A stretch of DNA of 64,000 nucleotides from Cocos nucifera (lineage: Eukaryota; Streptophyta; Magnoliopsida; Arecales; Arecaceae): NCBI GenBank assembly GCA_006176705.1, contig QRFJ01001916.1:124001-188000 (forward strand), given 5' to 3'. The notes below the pieces were generated by a model. The model was given only the letters and a program-made list of their open reading frames with translations, was not told the DNA's origin and ran no database searches. Both the position numbers and the translations under genes were made by a program. Of the stretch, positions 34,318 to 45,469 are shown piece after piece (position 1 is the stretch's first letter; every line of letters starts with the position of its first letter).

Positions 34318-36490
34318 TTATAAAAAGATGCCAAAGGTGGATATAAGAGAAGGTGAGATAGACTCAAAGTCATCAGACAGCACTTTGACCTCCATGCCAA
34401 TGACTAGGTCGAGGGTCAGGGCTGGAACGATGATTGGCTCACTGACTATTAACTCAATGATAAGTGGCATAGGCTCTGATGGTGCTTCCATGGGTGGCCG
34501 ATCATCTCCTCCAATCCCCGCATAGGGATTGAGTTGGCTAATGTTGATCCTTGGAAAGAAATGTGCCACTTGCACCTTACAGGTATCGAAGCCGAATCCA
34601 TAAGACACTGGGGAGCATTTGACAACTTCGGTCTCGAACTTGCTTGATGCCTTGAATTCCTCAATAGCCTTCAATTTATCTTCGACGACCGTCGATGCCT
34701 TATTAGCCATGCTTCAACCTCCACCGACCGTAACTTGTCCTTGGCCTCCTTTATTAACGCCTCCTTTTCCTGAAGTTCTGCTTCAAGCTTAGCAATCTTC
34801 TATTGCCGCATCTTCATAAGACTATGCCTTAGGATAAGAGAACCCTCAAATTGGGCAAGGTGCTCCCATGCAGTCGAGAACTCAAACCGAGCCCAAGCAA
34901 TATCCTCCACCATCGGGAGCTTGCCCTCAAGCTTTCTTCTCACCAAACTGAAACCATTGACCACCTCATAGAGATGGGCGATGTCGTGTATCAACTATGG
35001 AGGAAAACCAAAGTCAGGATACTGTAAGGGCTAGACAAGAAGGTCGGTGAAGGCAAAGACTCACCCTCACGAGGTTGCTGAATGACGACTGCATGGCCTT
35101 GTCTAATGGTCGAGCCTTGATTTTCACCCAGTCATCCAATAGCAGTATCATCTGGATGATCTCCTAGGCAAGCTACCAGTTGTGGAGGGCCGAACCACCC
35201 CTCTGGACTCTTACCGAAAAGGTAGGGGGCTCCCCCACAATAGCTGACGATGACAGCCCTGCTCCTCATTCAGTCGCAGAAGTCAAAGCTACCGATGGAG
35301 CTAGAAAGTGAGCTAGTCTGCATTGACGATTGAGGAGAAGGTGGTATCACCACCCGAACCGACTCTATGGTGATAGGGGATGCTGTCCCTAGGGGTAGCA
35401 CGATGACGACCCCAGAATCACCAGTGTTGGCTATACCAACGCAGGAGGTCCCAGCTAATCTAGAAGGAGCAGCCATAGACGAGCTCGGAGATGCTTATTT
35501 CTTTGAGGGTCCACCCTCCAAAGCGGAGCTTGGCCTTTTTTTCGCAAAAGAAAAACTTATTATGTCAGGCATAATCCTCATCACTATAACATAAAAGGAA
35601 AACAGTCAGCATAAAAGTTGGAAGCAAACCACAAAGCCAGTGGAACAAAGAAACCTAGACATACCTTAAGGGAGAGCAGACTGATGCCAATGTTGTAAAG
35701 GTTCTATTCCATCATTAATTCTGTCAACTTTGGAACCTTAATATCGAGCAACTTTTGATAGTCCTTTTTATTTTCAAGGAGGACCAACTTCTCCTTATTG
35801 GGGAAAGACACATATTATCCTAGGCTCAGTTGAAACCCCAAGGGACATTCATTGAAATAAAAAAGAATTTGCTCTTCTAATCATGGATAAAGAAAGGAAG
35901 ACCATCAATGAATTTGCATCCATTATGGGAATAAAGTATCACCACCCTTTCTCGTAGGGGTGCTTCTTTAGGATAAATAGTGCTCTGAAAGGAAAACCCT
36001 TGGATGAATATGGAGCCAACTATAGAGGATAATTGAAACTATGATCACTTTAATGGAATTCGAAGTAATCTGGATCAAAAGGATCATTTAGAAATCAAAA
36101 ATATTGGAGGCAAAAGAGTGGAAAGGCAACCATAGACCCACTCAAAGAGTCTCCTTATACCAAATGACTCAACCCTTTGGGGCCAAAGACACCCACTCCT
36201 CCTAACTCGTAACTTTGAGTCGAAAGGCCAAAGGAATGGAATATCGATATCTAAGCCACTAGAGGTCATCCTCAATAATCATTGACTCCTCGTCCTTAGG
36301 GCCAAAGAAGTCTTTGAATAGCCTCACTAGACTCTCCACCCTGAGGAACTCAGGATCTCGATGACCGGAAGAGGAGACACCCATGGCAGGAGCCTGAGGA
36401 TCCTCCTCGAACTGGGATTGAGAAGTGGGCCGCCAAAGGTTTTGGCCGCCTCAACTACTTTCATCCTAACCCTTCCTATTGGATGACATT
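34318..36490 (-). pseudogene. Antisense ORF of Gypsy-2 (putative gypsy-type transposon protein), broken
   Basis: Minus strand. From about 36260 a diverged match to the 'putative gypsy type transposon' family (PF04195): RYSIPLAFRLKV, VIWYKETL, LWLPFHSFASNIFDF, and a GWWYFS-like region. A Ser/Pro-rich linker follows (about 35480-35270), then a coiled-coil stretch (KLEAELQEKEALIKEAKDKL near 34770) and the C-terminal VVKCSPVSYGFGFDTCKVQV block ending at 34318. Such ORFs lie antisense between pol and the 3' LTR in Tat-type elements; their role is unknown. Multiple stops and frameshifts disable it. Confidence 0.75.
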
Positions 36491-36709
36491 ACCATGAGAC
36501 CAAATGAAACCAAAAGAAAAAAAAGCAAGCAAAAGGACCAACTGAAAGCAAGTCCGGAGAAGATAACTAAAGGAAGTATCACCCCCCAGCAAGGATAGCG
36601 CCCACCAAAGTCGGAAGAGAAAGCATGAAGTAGCTGCAGAACTCCTCCAAGAGTTAAGCAAGAAGGGAGCAAATAGGGCAAGAAGATGAACGCCAAAGTA
36701 GGGCAATCC

Positions 36710-36717
36710 TATTTATA
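36710..36717 (-). promoter_or_regulatory. TATA box upstream of the antisense ORF
   Basis: TATAAATA on the minus strand, followed by a pyrimidine-rich leader and the ORF start region near 36490. It fits a separate antisense promoter. Confidence 0.55.
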
Positions 36718-36719
36718 CG

Positions 36720-37735
36720 ACGCGCTTATGACTTGAGTGAACCTTGAGCAATCAGATCCAAGCGATGTGGCGAAAATCGATACGGCTAAGATCTACTACT
36801 CTTTTGAGCACCCTACCACTTTGATTTAGTTGCCTATACTGATCCATGTGAAGTTGATTGGGTTGATCGTTGCTTGATAGATGCATCCTGTGGTTAGCAA
36901 GACCGCAACCATCAAAAGCATCTTTCAGGGCAAAATGATGATCTGCCTTGAGCTACCCGTCCCTCATAAATGCTCCATGATTCATGATGCATCGAATCCC
37001 CCATAATGATCGAGGAGTGATTTACAAGGTAACTTATCCTATTAGAGCCAAAGACGATATGATAGAGCTTTCAAGGATTGATAGACTCATAATCGCTAGC
37101 TCAAACATGTCCCGAGGATCATCCCCAAAAAGTACTACTTCTTCCACCCAAGCTGAGCATCTTAGACTCAGAAGTAGGAGGCATGTATTATGGAGTCGAT
37201 TCATCTGGGCCACGATCCTTGGGGCTCATCCTCCAAAGCACACCTGACGACAGGCACCAACCGACCTCCGGGTTGGGACTTCACCGATGACATGGATAAG
37301 TCCCCATAATTAGATTTGAAGCAAATACAGCCATGGCAACTCGTCGATCGTGCTCTGACCTCAGCCCATTCGTCTGGCCATATGGACAATCGCTAAATCT
37401 TCTGATGCACTCCAGAATGTGGGCTTGATAGATGCCCATAACTAATAACCCGACAGACGTGCCGACTAACAACCTAACAAGCGCTCGCCTAGCGTACGCC
37501 CATAACCAACAAACTGAACAGCCTATCCTGACAGCTTACGGACTAGGGCATAACAAACTCTGGCCGTCTTCTATATAAAGAGGTAAATAAGAGGACTCTC
37601 AGAAGAGGTAAGCCTAAAAAAAGCACTCAAGGCTAACTTAAGCATTAAAAGATCTCTTGTCAGAGAATCCCCAACATATGGACTTTTTTTTGTAGGTTTT
37701 TGGCGCCCCGCCCCCTCAGAGTCGATGCCCTATTA
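36720..37735 (+). repeat. LTR-like region with primer-site-like sequence, Gypsy-2
   Basis: Non-coding, with a plus-strand TATATAAAGAGG at about 37572 and, 115 bases later, TTTTTGGCGCCCCG near 37695. TTGGCGCC resembles a Gypsy primer site, so the region before it may be an LTR. I could not find a second copy in the window or the exact left end. The LINE begins within about 50 bases. Confidence 0.4.
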
Positions 37736-37769
37736 GCAGCCACATTAGCATCATGGAGCCTTGATGCCA

Positions 37770-38661
37770 ATAGTTCCAAGATAGTAGGTGCAACTTCTTT
37801 TGTTATTTAGAGTGCCCCCACAAGAAACTATGAAACTCACTTTTCAGTTATTTAAGAACTAACTTCGGATATTAGGAAGCATGCCATAATATAAAAAGCC
37901 ATAGAGAATTAAGGATGACAATTTTAGCCAATCCATCGGAAATCCAACTTGATTTGACCAGAATGGGATAGGTTTTACTTGACTCGATTAGTACCTAGGA
38001 CGGATATGGGTTCTAGAAAAAATAGTTTAAGCAGTTTTGGATCGGATATGGATAGTGACATACCCCACCCCAAACTCGACTCGTTATAACCTTAATCCAT
38101 ATTTTTTTTTCAAAATTATAATTATCTTGTAATCTTTACATGTACCCAACCCAATCCCTTTTATTTACCCGATCCAAGGCGGGTACGGGGCTGATATGAT
38201 ATGAGATTTTTAATTATAGGATGGGTATGAGAATTGGCTGATCCCGATCCATACCAAACTTATTGTCATCCTTATAGAGGATAAGACCAATCACAAGAAG
38301 GTTGCTCTCCCAATTAGGAAGAGAGACTTCTATTGCCATGTATGCATCCTAGCTCCCACTCTGTCCACTAGACATGCAAACTTGTTGAGGCAACTAGTTT
38401 CTAGACAATGGTAGTACATCCATATATCTTCCTTCATTAGAATTTGCATAAGCCAATGAAAAAGACTTTGATGCCGAACCAAAATTGATGGGCTAAACAT
38501 GATGTGTGGCTTGGCTGTATTAACAATTTGACCTGATATGGCATGGTAGAGATTCATGACCAGCTTTAAACAAGCAACATCAAAGAGTGTAGCCCGAACC
38601 ACAAGCATGGTATCATCTCCAAAAAAAAAAAAAAAAGAAAAAAAAAAGGTGAGCAATAAAA
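37770..38661 (-). pseudogene. LINE reverse transcriptase, C-terminal part
   Basis: Minus strand from 38656: a Phe-rich run from an expanded T tract, then GDDTMLVVRATLFDVACLKL (the FADD catalytic block with Ala changed to Gly), NLYHAISGQIVNTAKPHIMF and LVDRVGARMHTWQ. After the hAT-like MITE (37910-38274), SEFHSFLWGHSK and KKLHLLSW follow near 37840-37790. These are standard blocks of plant L1 reverse transcriptases. Stops interrupt it. Confidence 0.87.
37910..38274. mobile_element. hAT-like MITE, 365 bp
   Basis: Ends TAAGGATGACAA and TTGTCATCCTTA form an inverted repeat. The flanks TAGAGAAT (37902-37909) and TAGAGGAT (38275-38282) are an 8-base target duplication with one mismatch. The LINE reverse transcriptase continues on both sides. 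No coding capacity. Confidence 0.8.
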
Positions 38662-39216
38662 GATAATTTTACCAAAATAATGTTATTTTAAAAAAAATTA
38701 TGAAAATAATATTCTTTTTTAATTATTTACTAAAATAATATCCAACTTAAAATCGTCCTTTGAAATGATGACTTTATGCGCTGAGTCAGCAAAAAAATAT
38801 CATTCAAGTTTGACGACTTGCCATGTAAATAATCGTCCTATCATAAGGTGCCTCTGTAAGTTATCCTATCATAAGACGACTTAGGAGTAGAAAAAAACTA
38901 AACCTCTCTCTCCTCTGCCGGCTAAATCCTTCTCTCCTCTCTCGTCTTTTTTTTAAGTGACAAGAGAGAGAGGTTTAGTTTTTTTCCTATTTCTAAGTCG
39001 CTTTATAATAGAGCGACTTATAAAGGTGCTTTATGATAGAGTGATTATTTATATGGCGAGCTATCAAACTTGGGTAGTATTTTTTTGGCTGACTCAATAT
39101 ATAAAGTCGTCTTTCTAAAAAACGATTTTAAGTTGGATATTATTTTGATAAATAATTTGAAATAAATATTATTTTCATAATTTTTTTAAAATAAATATTA
39201 TTTTAATAAAATTGCC
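38662..39216. mobile_element. Mutator-like foldback MITE, 555 bp
   Basis: Left end GATAATTTTACCAAAATAAT and right end (inverse) GGCAATTTTATTAAAATAAT; the whole element is an inverted repeat centred near 38940. The 9-base flanks are identical, GCAATAAAA at 38653-38661 and 39217-39225. A 9-base duplication suits the Mutator superfamily. No coding capacity. Confidence 0.9.
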
Positions 39217-39225
39217 GCAATAAAA

Positions 39226-40266
39226 AGTTGCTGCCATATAAGAGTAAAAATTCTTAGAGCATAATACTCAATAGCTATATTAAGTAGGTGAGAAAAAATC
39301 TCAAAACATCAAATAAAAAAGATATGGCAATAAAGCACAATCTTATCTTAGTCCAACCGAAGGAGAAAACCAAGAAGCTTGGGTCCGATCAATCAGAAGA
39401 GCAAATTTTGACCGAAAGACATAGCTATGCACCCATCCAGTGAAACCATGATGGAATTCAAAATGCACCATTATCTAGATAAAAATGTCCAATTAACTAC
39501 ATCACATGCTTTTGCATATCTAACTCGATTGCTATTAAACTCTTAGTTCTTGGTGCATGTACGAGCGAATGCATTATTTATTGGGCTAATAAAATATTTT
39601 TCATAATTTGACAACCATATAAAAACTCCACTTGAGTTTGAGATATCAGAGATGGTAACCAATACTTAAATCTATTAGCTAAGACTTCGGCGATAAATTT
39701 ATTAGTATTACATAGACTAACCGGTCAAAAGTCCATTACTAGGGAAGGATTAGGCTTTTTAGAGATAAGGACAATGTGAGTGGATTTTTGGTCTCAAAAT
39801 CCTTTCTCCGTACGACTAGAATGTGAGTGGATTTTTGGTCTAAAAATCCTTTCTCCATATGATTAAAATTCTACCAACAAGCCAACTGCCGGAACGACAT
39901 AAAAATTCCAAATAGGCCCCATGATATGTTGCAATCTCAACAAGGACTCAGCGACAGTTTGGTTTCTAGAAAGCAACAAACATCCTACTTACGTTCCCTA
40001 ACCATATTCTTAATATCAGAAGCGAAGAGCTATGGCTTGGCAATCTCCTTCCCTTGGTGTGAGATCACCGGCCGTGCATCATGATTAGCAAGCAAGCCTT
40101 TAGAAGACACCTTTGCCACCTGGCCCTGAAGCATATCTGAACCCTTCCCTTCAACTATCATGACCTTAGCCTGCGGTGGTGATGATGAATTGTATGATGT
40201 ACCCCATCCCTCAGGCTTGGGAGGGAAGTGTTTACGCTTCACCTTTGATGCTGAAGCCGAAAACAC
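39226..40266 (-). pseudogene. LINE ORF1 end, endonuclease start and reverse transcriptase N-terminal part
   Basis: Minus strand: 40266-40030 is the Ser/Lys-rich end of ORF1. From about 39990, VCCFLETKLSLSPC and FGIFMSF... resemble the start of the L1 endonuclease (CLLETKL). After a deletion and a 50-base tandem duplication (39775-39870), HIVLISKKPNPSLVMDF and PVSLCNTNKFIAEVLANRFK match the reverse transcriptase opening (LIPKK..P....DFRPISL.N..YK...K.LANRL). Stops are frequent. Confidence 0.82.
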
Positions 40267-40442
40267 TAACCAGATGTTGAAGAAGCACTCACCTCTCTAT
40301 TGGCATCACACCCGAAGGTGACTCACCCATAACATTAATTTTGCAGAAGTGCAAACCTTGAGCCACTCGCCTGAGCCCCCATTCTTTGGATCCAGAGAAG
40401 AGAGACCTCATAGGTCTTTTCGATTTTTAAGAAAAATCTGAG

Positions 40443-41482
40443 TGTTGAGAATAAATTTCGCTCCTACCGAAGTCCAATTCGACGCTCAGCCTAATACAAT
40501 AAGTAGCCACGGAAGAGCTTCGACGGACGGATCTTAGACGAACTCCTTCAACCGATCGAACTACTCAGCGGCCGAGCTTCTTCAAACTCCCAGTAGCTGG
40601 GCCTTAGCCGAACTTCTTCAGCCGACCGAACTACCCAGCGGTCGAGCTCCTTCGGATTTCCAGCGGCCGGGTCTTAGCCAAACTCCTCCAGCTGAACTCC
40701 CTTCAAGCTTCCTCTTCGGCCGGACTTCTTCAGGAGCCGAACTCCTTCCAAGCTCCCCCCTCGGCTGAACTCCTCAGCGGTTGCGCTCCGATCGAACTCC
40801 TCAGCGATCGAGCTCCAATCGGACTCCCATAGGAGTCGAACTCCTTCCGAGCCTTCCCTTTGGCCGAACTCCTTCAGGAGTCCGAACTCCTTTGGAATTG
40901 GTATATGCCCGAGTCCACTGACCAACGCCTGCTTCCTCGAGCTACGACTGTCGGATCTCAATGGTATGACCGCCACTATCAGTCTGACGGCACATTTTTC
41001 TCTATAACAAGCTCCATGCGGTCCACAATTGGACGACATGGCCACCACTACTGGTGACACCACTCTCTCTGTAACCAATTCCATGCGGCCCACGATCCGT
41101 CAGTATAGCTGTCACTATCCGTCTGACGATGCTTTCCTCTCCGTACCGAGTTCCATGAGGCCCCGAGTGGCCCATGATCGGATGATATGGCCGTCACCAT
41201 CAATCAAGCTCCGTCTATAAAAAAGACCCTCCAGATATGCTAACTCTAATCTCTGATCCCTAAGCTCTAAGCTCTCCTCTTCTTCTCTAAGCTCTGTCGG
41301 AACTCATTCCCGAGCACTCCATATCCTATTGGCCAGAGCTGACTTGATCGTCGGAGGGTCCTGTCGGAGCCACCCCCCATCCGGCTCCGGACAGGACTAT
41401 TATTTTGCAGGTCCCCGACGGCGAACCTCGTCTACCTCCGCTCTAGCTGGATCCTAACGAACGATCAGTTTCTGCACCAATA
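40443..41482 (+). repeat. 5' LTR of Gypsy-NA1
   Basis: TGTTGAGAATAAATTTCG to GCACCAATA (ending TA, not CA), with a TATAAAA box near 41215. The primer-site equivalent ATTTGGTGCTAGAAGGAAGG follows. Filled with CGAACTCCTTC-type repeats. Confidence 0.9.
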
Positions 41483-41617
41483 GATTTGGTGCTAGAAGGA
41501 AGGACCGAACCTCCGAGGTCCCCTTATTCTTAAAGGAATGCTCGGCGACGAATTTCTCTCTTCCTCTCTCCGGAAGATCTCTCTTCTTCCTCTTTAAAGT
41601 TTTTTTCTAAAGAGAAA

Positions 41618-41890
41618 ATGTCTCCCAGGAGAGCTTCGACTCGACGATCGACAGCCTCCGCGCCAGATCCATCTGCTCCCGTTTCAGCCCCGGCAGCCCA
41701 GGTTCCACCCGAAGCCACCGTAGATGTAGGAGCAGTTCAACCTACTGAGTCCAGCAGGTTCGTGGCCCCGTTCGAGATGGCCCCATGCAGAGATGATGCA
41801 GGCCGTGCGACAGCTTTCGATGAAGACTTTGCTAGCAAACCCGCCATGAGGATGCCAGGAACCGACCTTAAGAAAGAGCATTTGGCCTAG
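41618..41890 (+). pseudogene. gag: Gag N-terminal ORF of Gypsy-NA1
   Basis: 90 codons from ATG 41618: MSPRRASTRRSTASAPDPSA, a Pro/Ala/Val-rich stretch, then a DDAGRATAFDEDFASKPAMR part, ending at TAG 41888. The first residues match the start of the Gypsy-1 gag (MPPKRAST), and the same ORF, frameshifted, starts near 62200. It lacks the capsid part. Whether the short product has a role is unknown. Confidence 0.65.
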
Positions 41891-41954
41891 CATACCAATC
41901 ACCCTTAGGAAGGAGAAATAGAGAGCAAAAGTTCTCCCTTAAAAGGCTTCACAG

Positions 41955-42800
41955 GAGGCGGAATGAAGTTCGACCGTGTTCACGACCTCCCCAGCGCAAG
42001 TGAGGCCGAACTCCCCCTCAAGCTCTCCATCAAGGAAGCTCAGACAAAGGAGCATTAAGTTCTCCTACTAAAGATTTCATAGGATGATGGAATGAAGTTC
42101 GGCATGTGCGAGGCCGCCGAACTCGCCCTCGAGCTTGGTATTAAGGAAGCTCCGACAAAGGCGCATGAAGTTCTCCCACAGGTTTCACAAGAGGATGGAA
42201 TGAAGTTCGGCCACGCTTATGACCTCCCCAGTGCAAGCAAGGTCTGAACTCCTCGAGCTCGCCATCAAGGAAGCCCCGACAAAGGAGCATGAAGTTCTCC
42301 CACTAAAGATTTCACAGGAGGATGGAATGAAGTTCGGCGTGTGCGAGGCCGCCGAACTCGCCCTCGAGCTCGCCATCAAGGAAGCTCCGATAAAGGAGCA
42401 TGAAGTTCTCCACCGAAGGTTTCACGGAAGAGCGGAATGAAGTTCGGCATGTGCAAGGCCGTCAAAACTCACCCTCAAGCTCGCCATCAAGGAAGCCCCG
42501 ACAAAGGGGTATGAAGTTCTCCTGATGAAGGTTTCACAGGAGGGCGGAATGAAGTTCGACGTATGCAAGGCCACCGAACTCACCCTTGAGCTTGCCATCA
42601 AGAAAGTCCCGACAAAGGGACATGAAGTTCGGACTCACTCACGCCGATAAAGGGGCATAAAGTTCTCCCATAGGTTTCACAAGAGGATGGAATGAAGTTC
42701 GGCTATGCTTATGACCTCCCCAGCACAAGCAAGGCCTGAACTCCTCAAGCTCGCCACCAAGGAAGCCTCGACAGAAGGGCGCAAAGAAGTTCTCCTCCTG
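41955..42800 (+). repeat. 105-140-bp tandem array encoding a repeated peptide
   Basis: About seven units each start GGAATGAAGTTCGG (near 41960, 42089, 42196, 42322, 42434, 42546, 42689), then GCCGAACTCGCCCTCGAGCT and GACAAAGGAGCATGAAGTTC. One run of two units is open (42219-42440) and reads LALELAIKEAPTKEHEVL twice. Frames shift between units. The array takes the place of capsid and pol. A related array is at 62490-63110. Confidence 0.88.
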
Positions 42801-43384
42801 AAAGGTTCCGCGACTACGCCCCCCACAACGCTCCTCGAACTCAAATTCTCATGGAAGTTAAGAACCAGCTATCAAGACCAGAAGGATTACGATCTCTCCC
42901 AAATAAATACGATTGAAGCAAGTACTGCCTCTACCATCGCAATCATGGTTATGATACTGAGGAATGCATTTAGCTCTGAGACGAAATTGAGGAGCTTGTC
43001 AGAAAGGGGTGGCTGGGTAAATTCTTTCGATGCCAGCCTAAAGTAGGAGAAGATCGACCAAGGGTGCTGCCATAGCCAAAAATGACAAGAAGGTTGGCCG
43101 CCTCACGATGTCATCAACGTTATCCTTAGGAGGAGCTTGGTACTTTGGCGATTCGTCATCTCCCAGCATTAAAGCCAAGAAAAACTTGCTCTAAATTGAG
43201 AAGACCAAAGGAGGTTGTCCAACCTGGGACTTACTGCTCGAGGAAACTCGGAGGAATAACGCCCCCACGACCCTGAAGCGGGGATGTGCTGCGAGTAACT
43301 TTTCCTCGATAAAATTCTTTCCTTTCAATAATATTGTTTTTGAGTGCAAAAACTATGTGATGATAGAAAAGAAACGAGCGAAAG
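42801..43384 (+). pseudogene. Nucleocapsid-like remnant of Gypsy-NA1
   Basis: Around 42930-43030 the sequence reads, in shifting frames, YRNHGYDTEEC and DEIEELVRKG-like parts, matching the nucleocapsid region of Gypsy-1 (near 9470). Directly after it come a few hundred bases of non-coding DNA and the 110-base repeats, with no pol between. Confidence 0.65.
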
Positions 43385-44125
43385 TGGCCCATTAGGAATA
43401 GGAGGAGAACCTCATCCTAACGCGAACAAAGTCGAAGGCCTCGTTCATTTTAGACGAGATGGGGGGAGAGGCTTAGACAATAGCTCTTATGTGCCCCATA
43501 GCCCGTTAGGAATAGGAGGAGAACCTCGTCCTAACGTGAGCAAAGTTGAAGGCCTCGTTCACCTTAGACGAGATGGAGGGAGAGGCATGGACGACGATCC
43601 ATATGTGCCCCTACAGCCCATTAGGAACAAAGGAGAACCTCGTCCTAACGCGAGCAAAGTCGAAGGGCTCGTTCACCTTAGACGAGATGGGGAGAGAGGC
43701 ACGAACGATGGTCCGTATGTGCCCCCACAGCCCATTAGGAACAGGAGGAGAACCTCATCCTAACGCGAGTAAAGTTGAAGACCTCATTCACCTTAGACGA
43801 GATGGAGAGAGAGGCACAGAAGACGGTCCTTATGTGCCCTCACAGCCCGTTAGGAACAGAAGGAGAACCTCATCCTAACACGAGCAAAGTCGAAGGCCTC
43901 GTTCACCTTAGATGAGATGGGGGGAGAGATACGAACGAAGGTCCGTATGTGCCCTCATAGCCCATTAGGAATATGAGGAGAATCTCGTTCTAACGCGAGC
44001 AAAGTCGAAGACCTCGTTCACCTTAGACAAGATGGGGGAAGAGGCTCTGATAGCGGCCCGTATGTGCCCCCATAGCCCGTTAGGAACAGGAGGAGAACCT
44101 CGTCCTAATGCGAGCAAAGTCTAAG
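43385..44125 (+). repeat. About 110-bp tandem repeats of Gypsy-NA1
   Basis: Seven units of GCCCRTTAGGAAYAGGAGGAGAACCTC type with GTGCCCCCA, regularly spaced at about 118 bases. Same family as 13655-14510 and 63660-63850. Confidence 0.93.
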
Positions 44126-44129
44126 TCCA

Positions 44130-45130
44130 AGCTTCGAAGTCAGTAAGAGATGAGATCTCTTCTGAGTGATCGAGCCAACCTCGACCAGAGATAAGATCTC
44201 TCCTGAGTGACCACGATAATCTCGACTAGAGATAAGATCTCTTCCGAGTGACTGCGACAACCTCGGCCAGAGATAAGATCTCTCTTGAGCGATCGAGCCA
44301 ACCTCAGTCAGAGATAAGATCTCTCCCAAGCGACCGTGACAAACTCGGCTAGAGATAAGATCTCTTTCGAACAATCGAACCAACCTCGGTCAGAGATAAG
44401 ATCTCTTCCGAGCGACCGAGCCAACCTCGACTAGAGATAAGATCTCTTCCGAGCGACTGAGCTAATCTAGGTCAGAGATAAGATCTCTCCCGAACGACCA
44501 CGACAACCTCAGCTAGAGATAAGATCTCTTCCGAGCGACCGAGCCAATCTCGGCAAAAGAGATAGATCTCTCTCTCGAGTGACCGCGATAATCTCGGCTA
44601 GAGATAAGATCTCTTTCGAGCGACCACGACAACCTCGTCTAGAAATAAGATCTCTCTCGAGCGACTACATCAACCTCAGCTGTAGATCAGATCTCTCCTG
44701 AGCAATCGAGATAATCTCGACCAGAGACAAGATCGGAGACAACCTCGGCCAGAGATAGGATCTCTCTCGAGCGACCGCGTCAACCTCGATCAGAGATGAG
44801 ATCTCTTTCGAGCAATCGAGACAATCTCAGCCAGAGATAAGATCGAAGACAACCTCGGTCAGAGATAAGATCGGAGATAACCTCGGTCAGAGATAGGATC
44901 TCTCCCGAGCGATCGCGTCAACCTCGGCCAGAGATGAGATCTCTTCCAAGTAACTGAGACAATCTCGATCAGAGATAAGATCGAAGACAACCTCGATCAG
45001 AGATAGGATCTCTCCCGAGCGACCAAGACAACCTCGATCGAAGATAAGATCGGAGACAACCTCGCCTAGAGATATGATCTCTCCCGAGTGACCATGTCAA
45101 CCTCAGCTGCAGATCAGATCTCTTCCGAGC
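44130..45130 (+). repeat. 41-bp tandem array, about 24 units
   Basis: Units of AGAGATAAGATCTCTYCCGA then GCGACCGNGNCAACCTCGGCC. Starts at 44187, 44228 and 44269 give an exact 41-base period; shortened units occur near 44730-45060. Gypsy-1 has only three or four degenerate units at 14580-14700. Minus-strand open frames here are repeat by-products. Confidence 0.93.
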
Positions 45131-45469
45131 GCCCGTGTTAACCTCAGCTGCAGGAAATGAGATCTCCCCTGAGTCGACCTCGATTGTAGGAGAGGAGATC
45201 TCCCCCGAGTCAGCCTCGACCGCTGGTGATAATATCGCCCCCGAGGAGCTCAACCTCCAACCTCGACCACAGGAGGCGAGAGCTACTTCAACCTTGGCGG
45301 AAGATGAGATCTTCCCCGGGCTTTAACTTCAACATCAACTTTGGTTAAAGATGAGATCTCCCCCGAGCTTCAACCTGAACCAGCACGGAGCTCAGAAGAG
45401 GACTTCGATAGTCACCTTTTCTGCACTTCTTTCCTTCGAGCTTCGAACTCGAGAGTGAGGGGGGACTAT
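45131..45469 (+). other. 3' internal end and polypurine tract of Gypsy-NA1
   Basis: Aligns with 14700-14949 of Gypsy-1 (CCCCCGAGGAGCTCAACCTC shared). It ends in GAGAGTGAGGGGGGACTAT at 45451-45469, the purine tract before the 3' LTR. Confidence 0.75.

Noticed and set aside
42705..43046. 113-codon open frame as an intact gag gene
   Set aside because: It runs out of frame over the last array unit and the nucleocapsid region; the conserved residues appear in other frames.
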